Assembly: GCF_019799925.1 (NCBI RefSeq)
Contig: NZ_JABGCG010000015.1
Location: 62,001-126,000 of the forward strand
Direction of reading: 5' to 3'
Origin: Blastococcus sp. CPCC 205250
GTDB lineage: Bacteria; Actinomycetota; Actinomycetes; Mycobacteriales; Geodermatophilaceae
Length of the DNA: 64,000 nt
Position numbers and translations under genes: made by a program. The notes below the pieces were generated by a model. The model was not told the DNA's origin, made no database searches, and worked only from the letters and a program-made list of their open reading frames with translations. Below are positions 44,599 through 52,071 of the stretch, in pieces. Within the stretch, counting starts at the first letter, position 1. Every line of letters begins with the position of its first letter.

Positions 44599-44964
44599 CT
44601 ACTTCCAGCGCGGGATGGCGTGCGCGCCGGGCGCGTGCCCGTGCGGAGCGGGCCGGCCGCCCCGCCCGCCGCCGCCCGGACCACCGGACGGCACCCGGCC
44701 GGTGGTCCGCCAGCAGCGGTACAGGGAGAGCCACAGCTCGGCCGTCAGCTCGCCCACCCGGGTGGTGGGGGACAGGCCGGCCGAGGCCAGCCAGCGGATG
44801 CCGGTGCCACCGGGCAGCTGGGCGCGGAGCACGGGCCCGAGCGCGGACGACGGCGCCGACAGGACGGCGTGCGCGAGGCGCTCGAAGTCCGCGGCCTCGG
44901 CGGCCGGGAGGCCGTCGCGGGCCTGGGCGGCGGGGGCGGGCAGGGCGTGCAGAGGGCGTGACAC
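44599..44964 (-). CDS. Hypothetical protein, 121 residues
   Basis: GTG start supported by GGAGGT just upstream; longer in-frame starts exist but have no ribosome site. The protein has a moderately conserved-looking central part (residues ~25-90: FERLAHAVLSAPSSALGPVLRAQLPGGTG and a helix LTAELWLSLYRCWRTTG) and a Gly/Pro/His-rich C-terminus (GGPGGGGRGG ... HGHAPGAHAIPRWK). No signal peptide, membrane segment or recognised domain. Stop TAG. Isolated, between a terminator and a second small gene. I cannot assign a role. Confidence 0.6.
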   Translation of the reverse strand: MSRPLHALPAPAAQARDGLPAAEAADFERLAHAVLSAPSSALGPVLRAQLPGGTGIRWLASAGLSPTTRVGELTAELWLSLYRCWRTTGRVPSGGPGGGGRGGRPAPHGHAPGAHAIPRWK

Positions 44965-45146
44965 GGGGACCTCCGGGGGAGGTGCGGGCCGGTGCGCGGG
45001 CAGCCGGCAGCCGTTCGAGGGGGTGGTGGCGGACGCGCCGGAGCGCGACGGCGGGGAGCTCGGCTCGACCCGCGGGGCTCTGCTGGAGGGGATCAGGAGC
45101 GCATGGACAGGACGGTAGGGACGCCCGGCCGCGGCGTCCACCGCAT

Positions 45147-45452
45147 TTACGCGGCGGCGTCCCCGCCGCCGGACCGGCCGGCCCTGCGCGCCTGGTGCGC
45201 CTCCCACCGGGCGCGGTCGCGCGCACGGGCGCCGGCCTGGCGGGCCCACTTCTCCTTGCGCCGCCGGGCCCGCTCCATCTCCCGCTCCTCGTAGCTGGAG
45301 TGCCGGTCCCAGTCGGCGGCGGCGACGGTGAGGGCCACGAGGGCGCCACCGAAGATCGCGACGGCCGCCCCCAGGACCGGGTCGAGCAGCAGGAAGGTCG
45401 CCGCCGTGGCGACCGCCCACACGGCGATCCCGATCCCCAGTCGTCTGCGCAC
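45147..45452 (-). CDS. Small two-helix membrane protein with charged tail
   Basis: A 101-residue protein, GTG start. Two hydrophobic helices, IGIAVWAVATAATFLLLD (about 7-25) and LGAAVAIFGGALVALTVAAAD, follow each other closely; the remaining ~45 residues are rich in Arg, Glu and Ala (REMERARRRKEKWARQAGARARDRARWEAHQARRAGR) and should be a cytoplasmic amphipathic helix. Stop is TAA, unusual for this window. No family recognised. Divergent from the STAS gene. Confidence 0.72.
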   Translation of the reverse strand: MRRRLGIGIAVWAVATAATFLLLDPVLGAAVAIFGGALVALTVAAADWDRHSSYEEREMERARRRKEKWARQAGARARDRARWEAHQARRAGRSGGGDAAA

Positions 45453-45660
45453 GGGGCCAGTATCGTCCCCGCCGCCAGGTGGCCGGGAGGTGTCGACCGG
45501 GTGACCGCGGCCCACCACCCTTGTCACCGCACCGGGGTGTCCGTAGCGTGGGGCCGCGCGGTTCAACAGCAAGCCGCTGAACCGCCGCCGAGCTCCTCGC
45601 CGTGCCGCACCCGCTCGGGTCGCGGTCTCCGTACGGGCCCGCCCCTCCGAGAGGCGTCTC

Positions 45661-46029
45661 GTGACCGCTCCCTGGACCGGCCCCCCGTTCTCCGAGCTCA
45701 TCTCCGTGACCACCACGCGCAGCGCCTCCGGCGCCCGCGTCACCGTCGGCGGTGAGGTCGACTGCTCGACCGCGCCCCGGCTGAGCGCCTGCATCGAGAG
45801 CTGCCTGGCCGCCGCGCCCGCCGAGCTGGTGGTCGACCTCAGCGAGGTCACCTTCCTCGACTCGGCCGGTCTGCACGCACTCGTCACCGCGCACGGGCGG
45901 GCCCAGGGCCTCGGCGTCCGGCTACGCGTGCTGGTCGCCACCCGCGCCGTCCTCCGCCCGATCCAGGTGACCGGCCTCGAGCAGGTCCTGGGCGTGGAGC
46001 GGGTCGAGACCGGGGTCGGCGCGGCCTGA
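45661..46029 (+). CDS. STAS-domain anti-sigma factor antagonist
   Basis: A 122-residue protein of the SpoIIAA/RsbV fold. The domain shows the beta-alpha pattern TVGGEVDCSTAPRLSACIESCL and the phosphorylation motif LDSAGLHALV with Ser68 in the correct place. Such proteins are phosphorylated by an anti-sigma kinase and, when dephosphorylated, bind it to release a sigma factor. No partner kinase or sigma factor gene is next to it, so its partner lies elsewhere. GTG start. It stands upstream of a thiolase gene with 111 bases between. Confidence 0.9.
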   Translation: MTAPWTGPPFSELISVTTTRSASGARVTVGGEVDCSTAPRLSACIESCLAAAPAELVVDLSEVTFLDSAGLHALVTAHGRAQGLGVRLRVLVATRAVLRPIQVTGLEQVLGVERVETGVGAA

Positions 46030-46140
46030 TCCCGGCGGGCCGCCTCCCAGGAGGGACCCGGCGGCACGTCCCGTACGCGGCGGTGGACACTCGGGACGCC
46101 CAGGCGACCCGCCCGCGTCGCCGCCGTCGAGGAGGTCCCC

Positions 46141-47352
46141 GTGCGTGATGCCGTCATCTGTGAGCCCCTGCGGACGCCCGTCGGGGGCTTCGGCGGGTCC
46201 CTGCGCGACGTCCCGGTCCAGGACCTCGCCAGCACCGTCGTCAAGGCGCTCCTGGAGCGCTCCGGCCTCCCGCCGGAGTCGGTGGACGACGTCCTGCTCG
46301 GCAACTGCTACCCGACCATGGAGGCGCCGGCGATCGGCCGCGTCGCCGCCCTGGACGCCGGCCTGCCGGTGACCGCCTCGGGTCTGCAGATCGACCGCCG
46401 CTGCGGCTCGGGCCTGCAGGCGGTGCTCTACGCGGCGATGTCGGTGCAGACCGGCGCCGCCGAGGTCGTGCTGGCCGGGGGCGCGGAGTCGATGAGCAAC
46501 GCCCCGTTCTACTCGACCGCGATGCGCTGGGGCGTCAAGGCCGGGCCTGGGGTGCTGCTGCAGGACGGGCTGGCCCGCGGCCGCGTCACCGCCGGCGGCG
46601 TCCACCACCCGGTGCCCGGCGGGATGATCGAGACGGCCGAGAACCTGCGCCGCGAGTACCGGATCGGCCGCGAGGAGCAGGACGAGTTCGCCGTCCGCAG
46701 CCACCAGAGGGCCGCCGCCGCCACGGCGGAGGGCCGGTTCGCCGACGAGATCGTGCCGGTGACCGTGAAGGGCCGGAAGGGCGACACCGTCGTCGACCGC
46801 GACGAGCACATCCGCCCCGACGCGAGCGTCGAGACCCTGGCGAAGCTGCGGCCGATCATGGGCAAGCAGGACGACGAGGCCACCGTCACCGCCGGCAACG
46901 CCAGCGGGCAGAACGACGGCGCCGCGGTCTGCATCGTCACCTCGCCGGAGAAGGCCGCCGAGCTCGGCCTGCGCCCGCTGGCCCGCCTGGTCTCCTGGGC
47001 GGTCGCCGGCGTGCCGCCCAAGACGATGGGCATCGGCCCGGTGCCGGCCACCGCCCGGGCGCTGGCCCAGGCCGAGGTGAAGCTCTCCGACGTCGACCTC
47101 ATCGAGCTCAACGAGGCCTTCGCCAGCCAGGTCCTCGCCTGCACCCGCGAGTGGGGCTTCACCGACAGCGACTTCGAGCGGGTGAACGTCAACGGCTCGG
47201 GCATCTCGCTGGGCCACCCGGTCGGCGCCACCGGCGGCCGCATCCTCGCCACGCTGACCCGCGAGATGGCGCGCCGCGAGGCCCGCTACGGCCTGGAGAC
47301 CATGTGCATCGGCGGCGGCCAGGGCCTGGCCGCGCTGTTCGAGCGCGTGTAG
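46141..47352 (+). CDS. Acetyl-CoA acetyltransferase / thiolase
   Basis: A 403-residue thiolase. Nucleophile Cys88 in QIDRRCGSGLQA, second active-site His359 in LGHPVGATGG and the final catalytic Cys389 in TMCIGGGQGLA. The NEAF motif (LIELNEAFASQVL) is also present. The order and length fit acetoacetyl-CoA or 3-ketoacyl-CoA thiolases acting in beta-oxidation or, with the following reductase, in acetoacetyl-CoA production and reduction (PhaA/PhaB-like). GTG start; the reductase gene follows after 94 bases on the same strand. No PHA synthase (phaC) is in the window. Confidence 0.93.
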   Translation: MRDAVICEPLRTPVGGFGGSLRDVPVQDLASTVVKALLERSGLPPESVDDVLLGNCYPTMEAPAIGRVAALDAGLPVTASGLQIDRRCGSGLQAVLYAAMSVQTGAAEVVLAGGAESMSNAPFYSTAMRWGVKAGPGVLLQDGLARGRVTAGGVHHPVPGGMIETAENLRREYRIGREEQDEFAVRSHQRAAAATAEGRFADEIVPVTVKGRKGDTVVDRDEHIRPDASVETLAKLRPIMGKQDDEATVTAGNASGQNDGAAVCIVTSPEKAAELGLRPLARLVSWAVAGVPPKTMGIGPVPATARALAQAEVKLSDVDLIELNEAFASQVLACTREWGFTDSDFERVNVNGSGISLGHPVGATGGRILATLTREMARREARYGLETMCIGGGQGLAALFERV

Positions 47353-47446
47353 GACCCCGAGCCCCCACCCCCGCACGCCCGCGGCAGGCCCCGTCCCGGG
47401 GCCGTGCTGCGCGGACCCCCGTCAGCAGTACAGAGAAGGAGCGAGC

Positions 47447-48208
47447 ATGAGCGAGTCCACCCAGCGCGTGGCGATCGTGACCGGCGCGGCGCGCGGCATC
47501 GGCGCCGCCACGGCCGTCCGTCTGGCCGCCGACGGGTTCGCCGTCGCGGTCGTCGACCTGGAGGAGTCCGCGGCCAAGGGCACGGTGGAGGCGATCGAGG
47601 CCGCCGGCGGGCGCGCACTCGCGGTCGGCGCCGACGTCAGCGACGCCGGGCAGGTCACCGCCGCCGTCGACCGGATCGCCGCCGAGCTCGGCCCGCCGGT
47701 CGTCCTGGTGAACAACGCCGGCGTCACCCGCGACAACATGCTGTTCAAGATGAGCGACAGCGACTGGGACGTCGTCATGGCGGTGCACCTGCGCGGGTCG
47801 TTCCTCATGACCCGGGCGGCGCAGAAGCACATGATCGACGCGAAGTGGGGCCGGATCGTCAACCTGTCCTCGACCTCGGCGCTGGGCAACCGCGGCCAGG
47901 CCAACTACGCGGCGGCCAAGGCCGGCCTGCAGGGCTTCACCAAGACGATCGCCATCGAGCTCGGCAAGTTCGGCGTCACGGCGAACTCCATCGCCCCCGG
48001 CTTCATCCAGACGGAGATGACCAAGGCGACCGCCGAGCGCATCGGGCGGGACTGGGAGGAGTACGTCGCCGAGCGCGCGGCGGCGATCCCGGTGGCCCGG
48101 GGCGGGCTGCCCGAGGACATCGCCCACGCGGTGTCCTACTTCGTCAGCGAGGGCGCGGGCTTCGTCTCCGGTCAGGTCCTCTACGTCGCCGGCGGCCCTC
48201 GCAACTAG
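47447..48208 (+). CDS. 3-oxoacyl-[ACP]/acetoacetyl-CoA reductase (FabG-like SDR)
   Basis: A 253-residue NADPH-dependent SDR. TGAARGIG at residues 12-19 binds cofactor, NNAGVTRDNMLFKM near 89 is typical of FabG/PhaB, catalytic Ser is in NLSSTSALG, and Tyr/Lys in YAAAKAG. The C-terminus SGQVLYVAGG is canonical. ATG start with GAGCGAGC-like site and GAAGGAG upstream. It follows the thiolase in the same orientation, so the two likely work on the same short 3-ketoacyl-CoA. It converges on the first DUF1206 gene with a 30-base gap. Confidence 0.92.
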   Translation: MSESTQRVAIVTGAARGIGAATAVRLAADGFAVAVVDLEESAAKGTVEAIEAAGGRALAVGADVSDAGQVTAAVDRIAAELGPPVVLVNNAGVTRDNMLFKMSDSDWDVVMAVHLRGSFLMTRAAQKHMIDAKWGRIVNLSSTSALGNRGQANYAAAKAGLQGFTKTIAIELGKFGVTANSIAPGFIQTEMTKATAERIGRDWEEYVAERAAAIPVARGGLPEDIAHAVSYFVSEGAGFVSGQVLYVAGGPRN

Positions 48209-48238
48209 GAGCCCGAGGGCAGTACGGCGCCGGGGGAC

Positions 48239-49105
48239 TCAGCTCGACGGGTCGCGGTCGGGGTACCGCGCGCGGGCCAGGGCGTACAGCCCGAACGCCG
48301 CGAACCCGGCCGCGACCCCGCCGAGCAGCCACGGTCCGGCGCCGGTGCCGGCCATGGCGGTCATGGCGCCGTCCAGGCCGGTGGCGGTGGAGACGTCGGC
48401 CGAGGCCGCCGCCCGCCAGAGCAGGACGCCGACCAGGCCGAAGGCCACGCCCTTGGCGAGGTACCCGATCCGGCCGACCACCTCGATCACCGGTTCCCAC
48501 CGGTCGGGCGCGGCCGGCAGGTCGATGTCGCGCATGAAGCCGCCGGTCACCCCGCGGGAGAGGGTGTAGAGCCCGACCGCCACGACGGCGACGGCGACGG
48601 TCTCCACGGCGAACGTGCCGCCGGGCACCTCCAGGGCGTCGTCGGTGAGCTCCTGCAGCCGCTCGTCGGCCTCGTAGCCCGCGCCGGCGGCGAACAGCAG
48701 CCCGGTGACCCCGAAGACGGCGTAGACGACCGCCTTGGCCAGGCACTTGGCGCAGACGACCGCGGTGCGCAGCCGGTGCTCGGGGTGCAGCAGCCCGCGC
48801 CACCACAGCAGCACCTCGCCGGCCTGCCACAGGGCCAGGGAGAGCAGGCCGAGCCCGATCGCCCACAGCAGCACCCGGCCACCGGGGCCGTCGGCCACCG
48901 TCTGCAGCGCGCCGGTCTGGTCGGCGTCCACCCCGTTGATGCCGCGGGCCATCTGCACCGCCAGCCAGGCGATGAGCAGATGCAGCAGCCCGTAGGCGAC
49001 CAGGCCGGCGCGGGCCAGCGCCCGCAGCACGGGGTGGTCGGTGACCTCGCGCGCCCGCTCGAGCGCCCCGGTGACGCGGGTCAGCAGGGCACGGGCGGCG
49101 GGCAC
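48239..49105 (-). CDS. DUF1206 membrane protein, copy A
   Basis: A 288-residue integral membrane protein of the DUF1206 family, which consists of three repeats of a two-helix unit. Repeats start ALARAGLVAYGLLHLLIAWLAV, AKAVVYAVFGVTGLLFAAG and EVVGRIGYLAKGVAFGLVGVLL, each with the typical G-x-x-A/YG-x-x-HL-x-x-A pattern. The conserved DADQTGALQTVADGPGG loop is between repeats one and two. GTG start. It lies 23 bases downstream of a paralogue on the same strand, so they form a tandem pair. Function of the family is unknown. Confidence 0.9.
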   Translation of the reverse strand: MPAARALLTRVTGALERAREVTDHPVLRALARAGLVAYGLLHLLIAWLAVQMARGINGVDADQTGALQTVADGPGGRVLLWAIGLGLLSLALWQAGEVLLWWRGLLHPEHRLRTAVVCAKCLAKAVVYAVFGVTGLLFAAGAGYEADERLQELTDDALEVPGGTFAVETVAVAVVAVGLYTLSRGVTGGFMRDIDLPAAPDRWEPVIEVVGRIGYLAKGVAFGLVGVLLWRAAASADVSTATGLDGAMTAMAGTGAGPWLLGGVAAGFAAFGLYALARARYPDRDPSS

Positions 49106-49128
49106 GCGACGATCCTGCTGGGCCGGGC

Positions 49129-49965
49129 TCAGGTCCGCTCGGGGTACTTCGCCCGGATGAGGCAGAAGACACCGAACGCCGCGATGCCGAGCGCGACGAG
49201 CGTCAGCAGGAACTGGCCGAAGGGGGCGTCGAGCACGGTGCGCAGGGCGCCGTCCAGGCCGCTGGCCTTGGCCGGGTCGAAGGTGACGGCGGCGTAGACG
49301 AACAGGCCGCCGACGAGGGCGAGGGCGACGCCCTTGCCGGGGAAGCCGACCAGGCCGACCCTCTCGACCAGCCGCCGGGTGCCGGCGGGGGCGCCGCTGA
49401 GGTCCAGCTGCTTCATGAACCGCCGCGAGACGCCCTTGTAGACGTGGTACACCCCGACGCCGATGACCACGAGCCCGACGAGGCCGACCAGCCAGCGCCC
49501 GGCCGGCCACCCGAAGACGCCGGCGGTCTGCTGCTGTTGCTGACCGGAGCTCGAGCCGCCCGACCCGGTGGCGAACCGGATGGCCAGGACGGCGAGCGCG
49601 GCGTAGACCACGGCCTTGGCCACCGACTTGGCCGTCTTGGTCACGGCCTTCTTGCGGGCCTCGCCGGACGCCGAGAGCCCGTGCCGCCAGCGCAGCACCT
49701 CGGCCAGCTGCCAGACGGCGAGCGCGATCATCCCTATCGCGACGATCCACAGCAGCGGCTTGCCGAGCGTGGAGTCGGCGAGCGTCTGCATGGCGCCGGA
49801 CTGGTCGGCGGATCCGCCGCCCCCGCCCCACGCCAGCTGGAGCGCCAGCCACGCGATCAGCAGGTGGACCACGCCGTAGGCGATCAACCCCACCCGCGCC
49901 AGGTTCTCCAGGGCGTCGCTGTTGCCCGCCCGGTCGGCCGCGTTCATCGGTGAGCCGACGGTCAT
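49129..49965 (-). CDS. DUF1206 membrane protein, copy B
   Basis: A 278-residue paralogue of the downstream gene with the same three repeats (LARVGLIAYGVVHLLIAWLAL, AKAVVYAALAVLAIRFATG, ERVGLVGFPGKGVALALVGGL) and the shared SADQSGAMQTLADS loop. An insertion GGSSSGQQQQQTAG interrupts the second repeat loop, an unusual Gln run. ATG start at 49965; a GTG three bases earlier is in frame. Upstream it faces the DUF308-like gene. Tandem duplication of this family is common in Actinobacteria. Confidence 0.9.
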   Translation of the reverse strand: MTVGSPMNAADRAGNSDALENLARVGLIAYGVVHLLIAWLALQLAWGGGGGSADQSGAMQTLADSTLGKPLLWIVAIGMIALAVWQLAEVLRWRHGLSASGEARKKAVTKTAKSVAKAVVYAALAVLAIRFATGSGGSSSGQQQQQTAGVFGWPAGRWLVGLVGLVVIGVGVYHVYKGVSRRFMKQLDLSGAPAGTRRLVERVGLVGFPGKGVALALVGGLFVYAAVTFDPAKASGLDGALRTVLDAPFGQFLLTLVALGIAAFGVFCLIRAKYPERT

Positions 49966-50081
49966 CACGACACCCCTGTCCTCAAGGCCCCCGTATACGC
50001 GTCGAATCTGACACAGCGCAGATCACCGCGCCCGGCGAGCCGCCGGACGTCCGCCGGCCGGGTGGGACACTGGTCGGCGTG

Positions 50082-50726
50082 GTGAGCGGAACGGCGACGG
50101 CGGCGGCGCAGGCGGACCCGGAGGTGGCCCGGCGGGCCTGGCCCCGGTGGCTGGCACTGGGCGTCGCCCTGGTGGCCGTCGCGGTGGCCGCGGCGCTGTG
50201 GACCTCCGGCGGCGCACGGCTGCTGCTCGCCGCGCTCGGGCTCTTCGCCGCCGTCCGGGGCGCGGTGCTCGTCGCCGGGTCCGGCACGGCCGGGCTGGAC
50301 CCACGGGTGCGCGGCCTGGGTGCCGGCACGGCGGTCGCGGGGGTCGCCGCCCTGGCGCTGGCCGCCGTCCCCGGGGCGCTGGCCGGCTGGGTCCTGCTCG
50401 TCGCGACGCCGCTGGCCCTGCTGGCCGTCTCGCTGGTGCTGCTGGCCCGGGGCGGCGTGGCCCGCCGCGGTGGACTGGTCGCGCTGGTGTGGTCGTCGCT
50501 GGTCACCGTGCTGCTCGTGGGCACCGGCGTGGCCACCGACTGGGAGCGGGCCCGGGGCGGGGCGACGCTGGTCGCGGCGTTCGCGGTCGCCGTCCTCGGC
50601 CTGGTCCTGGTGACCGGCTCCGCCGGGCTGCGCGCCGCGGCCGCCCGCCCTGCGCCGCCGCAGCCGGCCGGGTGCGCCGGCTGCGCGTGCTCCGGCGGCG
50701 GGTGCGGCATCCCCCGCGCCGACTGA
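50082..50726 (+). CDS. Membrane protein with cysteine-rich C-terminal tail
   Basis: A 214-residue membrane protein; the GTG at 50082 or the adjacent GTG at 50079 is the start. About six hydrophobic helices (WLALGVALVAVAVAAALW onward) resemble HdeD/DUF308-type proteins. The last 30 residues are a cytoplasmic-type tail PPQPAGCAGCACSGGGCGIPRAD with a Cys-x2-Cys-x-Cys-x4-Cys cluster that could bind a metal such as zinc or iron. This combination is not one I recognise. It stands alone, convergent to the propeller lipoprotein gene. Confidence 0.72.
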   Translation: MSGTATAAAQADPEVARRAWPRWLALGVALVAVAVAAALWTSGGARLLLAALGLFAAVRGAVLVAGSGTAGLDPRVRGLGAGTAVAGVAALALAAVPGALAGWVLLVATPLALLAVSLVLLARGGVARRGGLVALVWSSLVTVLLVGTGVATDWERARGGATLVAAFAVAVLGLVLVTGSAGLRAAAARPAPPQPAGCAGCACSGGGCGIPRAD

Positions 50727-50786
50727 GCCCCCGGCCTCGCCCGGGCGGGCGCCGGACGCGCCTCGGCCGGTCGCCGGCCGGTCGCC

Positions 50787-51983
50787 TCAGCGCACCGCCC
50801 ACACGACGGCGTCGTCGTCGCAGACGCCACTGACCCACACGCCGCCGTCCGCCGCGACAGCGACGTCGTCCACCGCGCCCTCCCGGCACAGGTCCACCGT
50901 GTCCGTGGTCCCCGCACCGAGGTCCGCGACCACCAGGGTCGCGTACGGCGCCCCCCGCTCGCGCACGGCCAGGTACGCCGTCGCGCCGGCCGCGTCGACG
51001 GCGTAGCCGCCGGGGTCGATGGCCTCGGGGAGTTCCTCGACCGTGGTGACCACGTCGGCGGTCGCGGTCACCAGCCGCAGCACCTGGCCGGCGACCCGGC
51101 CCGTGGCCACGAGGGCGACCGCGGTGCCGTCGGCGAGGACGGCGACCTCGAACGTCGTGCTGTAGGCGTCCTCGTCCGGCGCGAGTTCGACCTGCTCGCC
51201 GATCGGGGCGAGGCCGGCGTCCCAGCGGGCGAGGACGGCGGTCGAGTCGTCCTCCCCGCCGGGGACGACGACGTCCGCGGTGGTCACCACACCGCCGTCC
51301 GGCAGCGCCGCCAGGGCGCGCGGGACCACCCGCGTGCCGCCGGGGCGGGTCAGCTCCACCTCGGCCCGCACCTGGCCGTCGAGGGTGCCGACGGCGAGCA
51401 GGACGGCGAGGTCGGCCGCCGTCCGCACGAGCAGGTACACCACCTCGCCGTCGGGGGAGAGGACGGCGTCCACCTCCTGGGCGCCGACGAGCGCGGGGGA
51501 GCGGAACGGGACGGTGACGACCGAGTCGGTCAGCACGAGGGCGCCGATCGCCCCGCCGACGTCGCCGACGAGCACCGTCGTCTCGCCGTCCGGGCCGGTG
51601 GCGACCAGCACCGGGTCCCCGACCGCCGGCACGACCGACTCGTCGAGCACCCCCGGCTCGTCGGGGCCGCTGCCCGGGCCCTCGGGCGTGATCAGCCCGA
51701 GCGAGACGAGCGCGCCCAGGTACCCCGCCTCGTCCGTCGGCTCGCGGAGCAGCGCGACCACCTCGTCGTCGCCCTGCGGGGCCAGGAGCGCCGCCCGCCC
51801 GTTCTCGGTCGGCGGCCCGGGGAGGCGCACGGTGCTCGGGTCCGGACCGGGCGTCGGTGTCGGTACAGCCCGCGGCGCGTCGACGCCGCGGGGCGTGGCC
51901 GATCCGGCGGTCTCGTGGGTGCACGCCGTCAGCAGGAGAGCGGCCGCGCACGCGCCCGCGACGGAGAGGGAGCGGGTTCTCAT
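50787..51983 (-). CDS. Secreted beta-propeller-like lipoprotein, paralogue 1
   Basis: A 398-residue protein, ATG start. N-terminus RTRSLSVAGACAAALLLTAC is a lipoprotein signal with lipobox LLTAC. A Pro-rich linker is followed by repeats of about 40-45 residues, each with a turn and strand pair (VLVGDVGGAIGALVLTDS, AVLSPDGEVVYLLVRT, ALAALPDGGVVTTADV), as in seven-bladed propellers. The C-terminus pairs cysteines in VDLCREG and SGVCDDDAVVWAVR. Two further proteins in the window share this plan and C-terminal pattern. No catalytic motif was found; ligand binding or sensing at the envelope is likely. Confidence 0.8.
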   Translation of the reverse strand: MRTRSLSVAGACAAALLLTACTHETAGSATPRGVDAPRAVPTPTPGPDPSTVRLPGPPTENGRAALLAPQGDDEVVALLREPTDEAGYLGALVSLGLITPEGPGSGPDEPGVLDESVVPAVGDPVLVATGPDGETTVLVGDVGGAIGALVLTDSVVTVPFRSPALVGAQEVDAVLSPDGEVVYLLVRTAADLAVLLAVGTLDGQVRAEVELTRPGGTRVVPRALAALPDGGVVTTADVVVPGGEDDSTAVLARWDAGLAPIGEQVELAPDEDAYSTTFEVAVLADGTAVALVATGRVAGQVLRLVTATADVVTTVEELPEAIDPGGYAVDAAGATAYLAVRERGAPYATLVVADLGAGTTDTVDLCREGAVDDVAVAADGGVWVSGVCDDDAVVWAVR

Positions 51984-52071
51984 GCGGCCAGCCTGGGGAC
52001 CGGTGCTTGGGCGGTGCTGGCACCGCGCTTGTGCCCGTTCCGCGCCGGCTGGTGCGGGTACGCCGGAGGGC

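Noticed and set aside
44992..45294. Plus-strand 100-residue frame in the gap between small genes
   Set aside because: No ribosome site, low-complexity sequence, and it overlaps the better supported minus-strand membrane protein.
46141..48208. Full polyhydroxybutyrate synthesis operon
   Set aside because: Thiolase and reductase are present but no phaC synthase or phasin gene; the pair may act in fatty acid metabolism.
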